Assembly: GCA_018824765.1 (NCBI GenBank)
Contig: JAHJFW010000029.1
Location: forward strand, 1 to 8,378
Direction: 5' to 3'
Source: Patescibacteria group bacterium
GTDB lineage: Bacteria; Patescibacteriota; Patescibacteriia; 2-12-FULL-60-25
DNA length: 8,378 bases
Shown here: piece after piece, positions 1-5,815 of the stretch
Layout of the letters: each line of letters opens with the position of its first letter
How positions within the stretch are numbered: position 1 is the stretch's first letter
Made by a program: the position numbers and the translations under genes
The notes under the pieces: model-generated
Database searches by the model: none
Seen by the model: only the letters and a program-made list of their open reading frames with translations
What the model was told of the DNA's origin: nothing

Positions 1-1143
1 CAAGCCCTTGATCATTTCCAGCGCCGCTTCAGGTGTCGGCTCTTCAAGGGTGATGGGCTGGAAACGCCTTTCCAAAGCCGCATCAGGTTCGATGTGCTTC
101 TTGTATTCGGACCAAGTGGTTGCGCCGATACAGCGGATTTCGCCGCGCGCCAACGCCGGTTTGAGTATGTTGGCCGCATCCAGCGTGCCAGTGGTGGAGC
201 CGGCGCCCACAATCGTATGGATTTCGTCTATGAACAAGATTACATTGGGATCGCGCCGCGCCTCTTCAACAACTTGTTTTAATCGCGCTTCAAACTCTCC
301 GCGGTACATTGTGCCGGCAACTGTCATTGCCAGATCAAGCAACAAGATGCGTTTGCCATACAGCGCGTCAGGCGTGTCGCCGCTAAGGATAAGTTGCGCC
401 AAACCTTCGACCAGCGCGGTTTTACCGACGCCGGGATCGCCAAGCAAAACAGGATTGTTTTTTGTCCGGCGGCAGAGTATTTCCATCATCCGCTTCAATT
501 CCCTTTGCCTGCCGATGACAGGATCGAGCTGGTCCGCTGTTTCAGGTTTGGTCAATTCGCGAGCGAAAGTTTCGAGCGCCGAGCTGACTGCGTGCCGTTT
601 CGGTTCATGGCGCGGCAGCATCCCCGCCTGCGATTCCATTGAACGTTCCAGTTCGTCAAAGTCGGCTTGCAAATCGTTGGTAAAATCCGGAAAACGCGTT
701 GTTGATTTGAGCACTTGTGCCACTTGTTCCCGCAAAGAGCTTAGATTCCCGTTCTTATTGTTAAAAAATTTTGTCAGTTCTTCGTTGTCCGTATAGAGAA
801 GCGCCGACAAAAGATGCTCTGTGCCGACGTATTTGTGTTCGTTGATATGCGCTGTAAGGACGCATTTTTCAATGATGCGTTTCACGTCCAAGGACAGGTC
901 CAAATTTTTCGCATCGCCTTGGTCGGTTTTTTGATATCCGAAAGTTTTTTTCGCATCATCGAGTTTATAGCCGGATTTTAAAAGGATTTCAGCGCCGATC
1001 GAGCCTTTTTCTTGCAGTAGCCCGACCACAAGATCGCCGGTCAAAACAACCCCGCGTTCGCTATGCATTGTAAAAGCAAAAGCTTTTTGCAAAACTTCTT
1101 TCAGATGCGTGGTGAAGTGGTCAAGTAAATCTGGGACGAACAT
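1..1143 (-). CDS. clpC: ATP-dependent Clp unfoldase subunit, ClpC/ClpA type (partial, N-terminal part)
   Basis: Hexameric AAA+ unfoldase that feeds proteins to the ClpP peptidase in the cytoplasm. The frame is open from the ATG at 1143 to the window edge: 381 residues, C-terminus missing. Residues 1-150 resemble the double Clp_N repeat (VGTEHLLSALL at about 107-117). After a linker comes DPVIGR (about 207-212) and the first ATPase domain: Walker A GDPGVGKT (235-242), pore loop GTMYRGEFE (277-285), Walker B ILFIDE (302-307), sensor-1 region IGATT (339-343) and arginine-finger segment ALERRF (356-361). An in-frame TAG lies 15 bases before the ATG, which fixes the start. No Shine-Dalgarno is present; the leader reads CTCCCTCCT just before ATG. 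The pore loop has Met279 where the family usually has Lys (KYRG). The second ATPase domain, any M-domain and any ClpP-binding loop are outside the window, so ClpC versus ClpA is not settled; ClpC is my preference. Confidence 0.93.
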   Translation of the reverse strand, partial: MFVPDLLDHFTTHLKEVLQKAFAFTMHSERGVVLTGDLVVGLLQEKGSIGAEILLKSGYKLDDAKKTFGYQKTDQGDAKNLDLSLDVKRIIEKCVLTAHINEHKYVGTEHLLSALLYTDNEELTKFFNNKNGNLSSLREQVAQVLKSTTRFPDFTNDLQADFDELERSMESQAGMLPRHEPKRHAVSSALETFARELTKPETADQLDPVIGRQRELKRMMEILCRRTKNNPVLLGDPGVGKTALVEGLAQLILSGDTPDALYGKRILLLDLAMTVAGTMYRGEFEARLKQVVEEARRDPNVILFIDEIHTIVGAGSTTGTLDAANILKPALARGEIRCIGATTWSEYKKHIEPDAALERRFQPITLEEPTPEAALEMIKGL

Positions 1144-1152
1144 AGGAGGGAG

Positions 1153-1197
1153 AGTCTATAAAGTCTATAAAGTCCATCAAGTCCATCAAGTCTGGAA
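1153..1197. repeat. 9-base tandem repeat array before clp
   Basis: Five consecutive 9-base units: AGTCTATAA twice, AGTCCATCA twice, then AGTCTGGAA. The array starts 10 bases upstream of the clp start codon, so it lies in the leader of that gene if transcription begins further upstream. A related array precedes htpX (2289-2333), and an inverted pair lies at 1370-1387. No function is recognised. Confidence 0.85.
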
Positions 1198-1198
1198 A

Positions 1199-1226
1199 TC
1201 GTAGTTCGTAGATCGTAGAATGTAGT
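1199..1226. repeat. 7-base tandem repeat array (TCGTAGA type)
   Basis: Four adjacent 7-base units: TCGTAGT, TCGTAGA, TCGTAGA, ATGTAGT. The array follows directly on the 9-base array, so the repeat period changes from 9 to 7 within two bases. It is non-coding in every frame I examined. Confidence 0.75.
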
Positions 1227-1236
1227 TCGGAAAGAG

Positions 1237-1271
1237 GAATGACGAAATCCGAATGACTAATGATTAAATTC
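1237..1271. repeat. Degenerate 7-base repeat array (GAATGAC type)
   Basis: Five 7-base units in register: GAATGAC, GAAATCC, GAATGAC, TAATGAT, TAAATTC. Only the first and third are identical; the others share the period and part of the sequence. It is a separate heptamer family from the one at 1199-1226. Confidence 0.5.
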
Positions 1272-1301
1272 GAGAGTCTGTAAAGTTAATGGAGTTTATT
1301 C

Positions 1302-1351
1302 CCTGAGCCTGTCGAAGTATTGCATTATTGCAGTCCTTCGACAGGCTCAGG
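1302..1351. repeat. Perfect inverted repeat with CTTCGAC core (copy 1)
   Basis: Arms CCTGAGCCTGTCGAAG (1302-1317) and its exact complement (1336-1351) enclose an 18-base loop. AACTA and seven T follow at 1357-1363. The T-run faces the plus direction, but no plus-strand gene ends here, so a terminator role is doubtful. From memory, the TTCGACAGGCTCAGG core recurs in spacers of many environmental bacterial genomes. A decayed second copy lies at 2361-2427. The preceding AGAGTCTGTAAAGT (1273-1286) also precedes that copy, which suggests a composite repeat unit. Confidence 0.85.
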
Positions 1352-1369
1352 AACTATTTTTTTAATACT

Positions 1370-1387
1370 TTATAGACTTGATGGACT
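1370..1387 (-). repeat. Inverted pair of 9-base repeat units
   Basis: Read on the minus strand these are AGTCCATCA and AGTCTATAA, the same units as in the array at 1153-1197. The stretch 1374-1388 is the exact complement of 1179-1193 (15 bases). The clp-htpX spacer is therefore bounded by inverted arms of the same repeat, with the CTTCGAC hairpin between them. The last unit ends 7 bases before the htpX stop codon. Confidence 0.75.
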
Positions 1388-1394
1388 TAAGCAT

Positions 1395-2276
1395 TTACAT
1401 CTGCCTTAATTTTATTATTCGTTCGTTAATGGGTGGATGCGTGGAAAAAAGCGCGCTGATTTTTTGCGAAAAACCTCCCTGCGCCTGCGGTTCGGAAATC
1501 CAAAGGTGGTTGGTGGCTGAAGAAGTGCGCTGCATTGGAATGGCGGTATCGCGTATTTTTTCCAAAGCGCGCGCCAAGCCCTCCGGATAACGCGTCAGCA
1601 GAGCGCCTGAAGCGTCGGCAAGATATTCGCGTTTGCGTGAAATTGCAAGCTTGATGAGCTGGCCGATAAGCGGCGCCAGAACCATAAAAGCTATGCCAAT
1701 CAAGATGATTGGCCCGCCCTGCTCCTTGTCGCGCCTTCTTCCAAGTCCGAAATGAAGAAAGTAATCGCCCATGATGGTAAGGGTCCCAACCAGAACAATA
1801 ACCAGCATCATCAAACGGATGTCCATATTCTTAACATGCCCCAACTCGTGCGCCAAAACTCCTTCAAGTTCAACTTTTTCCAAGCGGCGCAACAATCCTG
1901 TGGTTACGGCGACTGAAGCATGGACCGGATCGCGGCCCGTGGCAAAGGCATTGGGCGATTCATCTTCAATGATGTAAATGCGCGGCCTCGGGATGCCGGC
2001 GGTTATCGCAAGATTTTCAACGACATTCCAAAGCGTTGGAAACTGGTTGCGTTGCGTTAGTTCCTGGGCTCCGGTTGTGGATAATGCAATTTTATCGCCC
2101 GCATACCATGAAATGAGCGTCATTCCCAAAGAGATGCACAGGGCGATAATCAGCGCGCTTGGACCGGCGTCAGACAGGACATAACCGTAGATCCAACCGG
2201 CAGCTGTCAGCAAGCCGATGAAAATAAATATAAGCAGCCAGCTTTTTCGGCGATTGGAATCAATTTGGGAATACAT
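1395..2276 (-). CDS. htpX: Membrane-bound zinc metalloprotease HtpX (M48B)
   Basis: Cleaves misfolded or damaged membrane proteins, with its active site facing the cytoplasm in characterised homologues. It has 293 residues, about the family's usual size. The zinc motif HELGH is at 143-147, with Glu144 as the catalytic residue; the third zinc ligand is probably Glu217 in SRKREYLADA (213-222). Hydrophobic segments lie at about 13-33, 40-58, 154-175 and 188-211, the HtpX layout of two helices before and two after HExxH. FSTHPPINERI (277-287) is the conserved C-terminal block. The ATG at 2276 gives the usual short basic N-terminus (SNRRK) before helix 1. No Shine-Dalgarno is visible. The gene lies between lemA and clp on one strand, and lemA-htpX is a common bacterial pairing. 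All key residues are present, so it should be active. Confidence 0.96.
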   Translation of the reverse strand: MYSQIDSNRRKSWLLIFIFIGLLTAAGWIYGYVLSDAGPSALIIALCISLGMTLISWYAGDKIALSTTGAQELTQRNQFPTLWNVVENLAITAGIPRPRIYIIEDESPNAFATGRDPVHASVAVTTGLLRRLEKVELEGVLAHELGHVKNMDIRLMMLVIVLVGTLTIMGDYFLHFGLGRRRDKEQGGPIILIGIAFMVLAPLIGQLIKLAISRKREYLADASGALLTRYPEGLARALEKIRDTAIPMQRTSSATNHLWISEPQAQGGFSQKISALFSTHPPINERIIKLRQM

Positions 2277-2288
2277 GGAAGGATGAAG

Positions 2289-2333
2289 AGTCTGTAAAGT
2301 CCATAAAGTCTGTAAAGTCCGTCAAGTTTTGGA
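2289..2333. repeat. 9-base tandem repeat array before htpX
   Basis: Units in register are AGTCTGTAA, AGTCCATAA, AGTCTGTAA and AGTCCGTCA, then a weak AGTTTTGGA. The array begins 13 bases upstream of the htpX start codon, much like the array 10 bases upstream of clp. In both, a short stretch that is pyrimidine-rich on the coding strand separates array and ATG. Confidence 0.8.
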
Positions 2334-2360
2334 AGGGTATTTACAAGTCCATGAGCCTGC

Positions 2361-2427
2361 CCTGAGAAAATCGAATGGTGAAGTTGAAGGGATGCTTTAA
2401 TTATTGTAGTCCTTCGACGGACTCAGG
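2361..2427. repeat. Degenerate inverted repeat with CTTCGAC core (copy 2)
   Basis: Left arm CCTGAGAAAATCGAA (2361-2375) and right arm TTCGACGGACTCAGG (2413-2427) pair at 11 of 15 positions, with a four-base mismatch in the middle and a 37-base loop. From 2401 to about 2437 the right side matches copy 1 from 1325 onward almost base for base (TTATTG, AGTCCTTCGAC, CTCAGGAACT, ATTTT). Copy 2 therefore derives from the same element but has a decayed left arm. Confidence 0.65.
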
Positions 2428-2463
2428 AACTGATTTTCTTAACCCAATAGGCTTAGAAACCAA

Positions 2464-2487
2464 TCTCTAATTCGCGCGAATTAGAGA
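2464..2487. repeat. Perfect 24-base palindrome between lemA and htpX
   Basis: The half-site TCTCTAATTCGC (2464-2475) is followed immediately by its exact complement, with CGCGCG at the centre. In RNA it could form a stem of about 10 base pairs with a four-base loop, 61 bases past the lemA stop codon. No T-run follows on either strand, so it is not a standard intrinsic terminator. It may be an RNA processing or stability hairpin, or a site for a dimeric DNA-binding protein; the sequence does not decide. Confidence 0.7.
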
Positions 2488-2547
2488 AGAGCCGTAACCA
2501 TCTAACTCCGTTCAGGATGAAATTCTAAAATGTTTGGGAGATTTGTT

Positions 2548-3099
2548 TCAGAATTTCACTTCCGGAACAGCTTTCTCGGCCTCGGCGATTTCGAAGAAGT
2601 CGCGCGCTTTGAAGCCGAGCGCATTGCCGATCATATTGGTCGGGAAGACTTGCAGTTTGGTGTTGAAATCGCGCACATTGCCATTGTAAAAGCGGCGGGC
2701 GGCTTGTATTTTATCTTCTGTATCAGACAACTCCTGTTGGAGATGGAGGAAGTTTTGGTTCGCTTTAAGCTCCGGATATGCTTCAGCTACGGCAAACAGG
2801 GATTTTAAAGTTTGCGATAGCATATTTTCAGCTTGTGCATGTTCGGCAACGGTTTTGGCGCTCATGGCCGCAGTCCGCGCTTCAGTCACTTTTTGGAACG
2901 TGCCGGCTTCATGGCTGGCATATCCTTTGACCGTCTCCATTATATTGGGGATCAGGTCATAACGCCGCTTGAGTTGGACGTCAATGTCCGACCAAGCTTC
3001 ATCAGTCCGGTTTTTTAAAGTTATCAGTCCGTTGTAAACAACCACGGCCCACAAAGCTACGACTGCCACGGCAATTAAAATAATCCAGCCTATTTGCAT
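2548..3099 (-). CDS. lemA: LemA family membrane-anchored protein
   Basis: Small membrane-anchored helical protein whose biochemical role is not established; lemA is often next to htpX. It has 183 residues, normal for the family. Residues 4-22 form one hydrophobic anchor with a very short N-terminal side. The family signature follows: YNGLITLKNR (22-31), AWSDIDVQLKRRYDLIPN (35-52), VKGYASHE (57-64), YPELKANQNF (108-117), LQQELSDTEDKI (120-131), AARRFYNGNVRDFN (133-146) and FPTN (152-155). The rest is predicted to be a long helical bundle. The ATG at 3099 places the anchor correctly, and the stop is TGA. No Shine-Dalgarno is visible. It is the first gene of the minus-strand block; a promoter-like pair lies at 3121-3150. 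The gap of 271 bases to htpX is larger than expected for this pair. Confidence 0.95.
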   Translation of the reverse strand: MQIGWIILIAVAVVALWAVVVYNGLITLKNRTDEAWSDIDVQLKRRYDLIPNIMETVKGYASHEAGTFQKVTEARTAAMSAKTVAEHAQAENMLSQTLKSLFAVAEAYPELKANQNFLHLQQELSDTEDKIQAARRFYNGNVRDFNTKLQVFPTNMIGNALGFKARDFFEIAEAEKAVPEVKF

Positions 3100-3116
3100 A
3101 TGTTTTATTGCAAAAA

Positions 3117-3145
3117 TTGCATTATTAGTGCATTAAACTTACAAT
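3117..3145 (+). promoter_or_regulatory. Possible promoter of manB
   Basis: TTGCAT (3117-3122) and TACAAT (3140-3145) are separated by 17 bases. The -10 matches consensus at 5 of 6 positions, while the -35 matches only its TTG half. Transcription would start near 3152 and give a leader of about 115 bases that contains the AT-rich hairpin at 3198-3246. Confidence 0.3.
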
Positions 3146-3150
3146 GACAG
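3121..3150 (-). promoter_or_regulatory. Possible promoter of lemA
   Basis: On the minus strand, a -35-like CTGTCA (3150-3145) and a -10-like AATAAT (3126-3121) are separated by 18 bases. They match the sigma-70 consensus at 4 of 6 and 5 of 6 positions. Transcription would start near 3114 and give a leader of about 15 bases. The region is AT-rich, so a chance match is possible. It overlaps the candidate manB promoter base for base. Confidence 0.3.
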
Positions 3151-3197
3151 CCTAGCAAAATAACCCACCAAGGTCAATTTAGGAGAGGGATCAAATA

Positions 3198-3246
3198 TTC
3201 AATTTACAATTTACAATTTTCAAATTTTCTTAAATTGTAAATTGAA
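3198..3246. repeat. AT-rich hairpin built of 7-base repeats in the manB leader
   Basis: Four 7-base units run from 3200 to 3227: CAATTTA twice, CAATTTT, CAAATTT. Their complement follows at 3232-3244. The arm TTCAATTTACAATTT (3198-3212) pairs perfectly with 3232-3246 over 15 bases around a 19-base loop. Because the left side is repeated, an alternative 13-base stem with a 12-base loop is possible using 3207-3219. The structure ends 20 bases before the manB start codon. The hexamer CAATTT also makes up the repeat inside pheT at 6528-6555. Confidence 0.75.
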
Positions 3247-3266
3247 AATTCCCCCCATAAACCCAT

Positions 3267-4655
3267 ATGCAGCCAAGCTCAAAAGACGTATTCCACGCCT
3301 ATGATATTCGTGGACTTTCACCTGAAGAATTGGACGAAACTTTTGCAGAGCGCCTCGGACAGGCAATAGTCAGGCAATTTGCGCCTCGTCGTGTGCTTGT
3401 AGGGCGTGATATGCGCTTGACTTCAGCCGGACTTGAGGCGGCTTTGATAGAGGCTTTTGTTGCCGCCGGCGTTGACGTGGTTAGCATCGGTTTATGTTCA
3501 ACGCCGTTGTTCAATGTTACCGTGGGTTTGTCGAACGGCGGAGTGGATATGGGCGTGATGGTTACAGCCTCGCATAATCCGGGGAAATACAACGGTTTTA
3601 AATTGGTGCGCGGAGATGCCAGCCCGATCGGGCAGGGTAGCGGAATGGAAGAATTGGCCGAAACGTTTTTTAAGGATTATGTTCTTGCGGAGCCGCAAAA
3701 AAGGGGGACTGTGTTTGAAGATAAAGAAGCTTTGAGCAGATATGTTGATCATATCTTGAAATTGGCGGCTCTGCCCGCTGCAATGCCTGAAATAAAAATC
3801 GCAGTTGATGCAGGTAATGGCATGGAGGGCGTCGTACTTCCTGAATTGTTGTGGCGTCTGCCGTGGTTAAAGGTCGTTCCGATGTATTTTGAACCGGACG
3901 GCACTTTTCCCAATCACGAGGCCAATCCAATAAAAACCGAAACCCTGAATGATTTACGGACGCGCGTGTTATCTGAAAAATGCGATTTTGGCATGGCGTT
4001 TGACGGTGATGCGGACAGAGTGGGTTTTATTGATGACAGCGGTTCGCCCGTGGCAGGGGATGTTGGCACGGCCTTGTTGGCGCAAGAGGTTTTGAAAAAT
4101 GCTCCCGGCGGTTTGGTGCTTTATGACGTGAGGTCGTCTTGGACGGTTTCGGAAGCAATTGTTGAAGCGGGCGGTCGTCCAAAAATGTGCCGCGTCGGCC
4201 ACGCTTTCATAAAAAAACAGATGCGGCTCGAGGGAGCGGTTTTTGCCGGCGAGATTTCCATGCACTATTATTTCCATTCTTTGCGGTTTGTCGAGTCCGG
4301 CGAACTGGCTTTGCTTTATATTTTGCGCCGTTTGGCGCGCGAAGGCGTGTCTCTTAGAGATGCATGCAGGCCGCTCTTGCGTTACGCGCATTCAGGCGAA
4401 ATAAATTTTGAGGTGGGGGATAAAGAGGCGGTTTTGGCGCGCTTGAGAGAAAGTTACGCGCCGGTTGCGACAAAAATAATCGAGATAGACGGCATCAGGC
4501 TGGAATTTAAAAACGCGGAAGATCCCAAGCGCGATTGGTGGTTTAATGTCCGCGCTTCAAACACCGAACCGTTGCTGCGATTGAATGTGGAGTCGCGTTC
4601 AGAAGAATTTACGCGCCAAAAAGTCGCGGAATTGTCGGAGATTATCAGATTGTAA
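3267..4655 (+). CDS. manB: Phosphomannomutase/phosphoglucomutase
   Basis: Interconverts hexose 6-phosphate and 1-phosphate in the cytoplasm. This supplies mannose-1-phosphate or glucose-1-phosphate for nucleotide sugars and surface polysaccharide. It has 462 residues, typical of the alpha-D-phosphohexomutase family, with all four domains. The catalytic phosphoserine loop TASHNP is at 100-105 (Ser102), the magnesium loop DGDADR at 246-251, the sugar-specificity loop GEISMHYYF at 328-336 and the phosphate-binding loop RASNTEPLLRLN at 429-440. The GEhSxHYYF form resembles bacterial PMM/PGM enzymes of the CpsG/AlgC kind more than phosphoglucosamine mutase, but substrate choice cannot be read from sequence alone. 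The ATG at 3267 fits the conserved start (VFHAYDIRG at 8-16). No Shine-Dalgarno is visible; the leader carries CCCCCC. The gene is divergent from lemA and 78 bases before pheS, with no clear terminator between, so co-transcription is possible. Confidence 0.93.
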   Translation: MQPSSKDVFHAYDIRGLSPEELDETFAERLGQAIVRQFAPRRVLVGRDMRLTSAGLEAALIEAFVAAGVDVVSIGLCSTPLFNVTVGLSNGGVDMGVMVTASHNPGKYNGFKLVRGDASPIGQGSGMEELAETFFKDYVLAEPQKRGTVFEDKEALSRYVDHILKLAALPAAMPEIKIAVDAGNGMEGVVLPELLWRLPWLKVVPMYFEPDGTFPNHEANPIKTETLNDLRTRVLSEKCDFGMAFDGDADRVGFIDDSGSPVAGDVGTALLAQEVLKNAPGGLVLYDVRSSWTVSEAIVEAGGRPKMCRVGHAFIKKQMRLEGAVFAGEISMHYYFHSLRFVESGELALLYILRRLAREGVSLRDACRPLLRYAHSGEINFEVGDKEAVLARLRESYAPVATKIIEIDGIRLEFKNAEDPKRDWWFNVRASNTEPLLRLNVESRSEEFTRQKVAELSEIIRL

Positions 4656-4733
4656 GTGTCCAAGATTGTTTTTGTTCAGGTCTTATCAAATCATCAGAAG
4701 ATGACATAGGGCTATCTTTTCTGGTAACCTATT

Positions 4734-5804
4734 ATGAATAAAAATATGCAAGACCAATTGAATGCATTGAAGCTTGAGATGGAGCAAGCCGTTTCTAAGG
4801 CTAAAACAGACAACGAGCTTGGTGAAATTGAAGTCAAGTATGTGGGCCGGAAGGGCCAGTTGACTGCCGTATTGAAAGGGTTGGCCGCATTGGATGCGAA
4901 AAAGCGCGCGAAAATCGGCGCGCTCGCGAATTTAATCAAGCAGGACATTTCGCACGCTATTGCGTCAAAAAAAGCGGAATTGCAGGATGCATCGCTTGGA
5001 ACGCTGGCTGATGCCGAGCACGCGGATGTTACTGAACCGGGGATTCGCCCGCCCGAAGGGCATTTGCATCTTGTGACAGTGGCAATCCGCGAAATCTCCG
5101 CGATTTTTGAAAAAATCGGATTTACGCGCACGCGCTATCCGGAGGTTGACTGGGATTACTATGCTTTTGAATCTCTAAATATGCCGCCTGACCATCCGGC
5201 GCGCGACGAGTGGGAGACGTTTTTTATGGATGCGCCTGTTTCGAAAAAAGGGAAAATGGTTCTCACCCCGCATACATCCAATGCGCAAGTGCGAGAGTTG
5301 GAGCGCGGCGAAATGCCGGTCAGGATGATAAATATCGCAAAATGTTATCGCCGGCAGAGCGATGCCACGCACGTGCCCATGTTCCATCAATTCGAAGGGC
5401 TGTATGTTGATAAAGGCGTGGCAATTACGCATTTGCGCGGGGCGCTCGAATATTTTGCCAAGGCGTTTTTCGGGCCGGAGAGAAAGACGCGCCTGCGGCC
5501 GCATCATTTTCGTTTTACCGAGCCGTCGTTTGAAATTGATGTTTCGTGCGGAGTTTGCAATGGCACGGGATTTGGTGCGGACAAACAAAAATGCCGCGTG
5601 TGCAAGCGGGGTTGGTTGGAGATAGGTGGCGCGGGAATGGTTCATCCTAATGTTTTGAAGGCGGGCGGTGTTGATCCGAAAAAATATTCCGGTTTTGCAT
5701 TCGGCTGGGGCGTGGAGCGGACGTATATGATGAAAGAGGGAATGCAGATCGACGACATACGCATCTTGTATAAACAGGATGTTCGTTTCCTGAAACAGTT
5801 TTAA
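4734..5804 (+). CDS. pheS: Phenylalanine-tRNA ligase alpha subunit
   Basis: Catalytic subunit of the alpha2-beta2 class II synthetase that charges tRNA-Phe. It has 356 residues, a normal length. Residues 1-95 form the N-terminal helical tRNA-binding arm (VKYVGRKGQLTAVLKGL at 34-50). The catalytic core shows a motif 1 region at about 109-130, the motif 2 loop CYRRQSDATHVPMFHQFEG (204-222), FTEPS (261-265) and motif 3 GFAFGWGVERTYMM (320-333). Two CxxC pairs (Cys272/275 and Cys287/290) form a knuckle; this feature occurs in many bacterial PheS proteins, but here the pairs are 11 residues apart, longer than the forms I recall. Small differences from common consensus are HL for HP at 112-113 and ERT for ERL in motif 3. 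The ATG at 4734 has no good Shine-Dalgarno. No T-box fits in the 78-base spacer before it. Confidence 0.97.
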   Translation: MNKNMQDQLNALKLEMEQAVSKAKTDNELGEIEVKYVGRKGQLTAVLKGLAALDAKKRAKIGALANLIKQDISHAIASKKAELQDASLGTLADAEHADVTEPGIRPPEGHLHLVTVAIREISAIFEKIGFTRTRYPEVDWDYYAFESLNMPPDHPARDEWETFFMDAPVSKKGKMVLTPHTSNAQVRELERGEMPVRMINIAKCYRRQSDATHVPMFHQFEGLYVDKGVAITHLRGALEYFAKAFFGPERKTRLRPHHFRFTEPSFEIDVSCGVCNGTGFGADKQKCRVCKRGWLEIGGAGMVHPNVLKAGGVDPKKYSGFAFGWGVERTYMMKEGMQIDDIRILYKQDVRFLKQF

Positions 5805-5815
5805 TACATAAAAAT

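Noticed and set aside
8..796. A 262-codon open frame on the plus strand.
   Set aside because: It is antisense to the clp gene, whose minus-strand frame carries Walker A, Walker B and other AAA+ motifs. The plus-strand product is Ser-rich with no family features.
1153..1271. Repeats considered as a CRISPR array.
   Set aside because: Units are 7 or 9 bases and directly adjacent, with no spacers of 25-40 bases between repeats and no cas gene in the window.
1302..1363. Hairpin plus T-run considered as an intrinsic terminator.
   Set aside because: The T-run faces the plus strand, where no gene ends. The minus-strand genes on both sides would read it with no T-run after the stem. Similarity to 2361-2437 points to a repeat element instead.
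3969..4391. A 140-codon minus-strand open frame.
   Set aside because: It is opposite the metal-binding and sugar-binding part of manB, and no family features are visible.
4656..4733. Possible T-box or other leader control of pheS.
   Set aside because: The spacer is only 78 bases, too short for a T-box. It shows no specifier stem, conserved T-box sequence or terminator, only short 4-5 base inverted matches.
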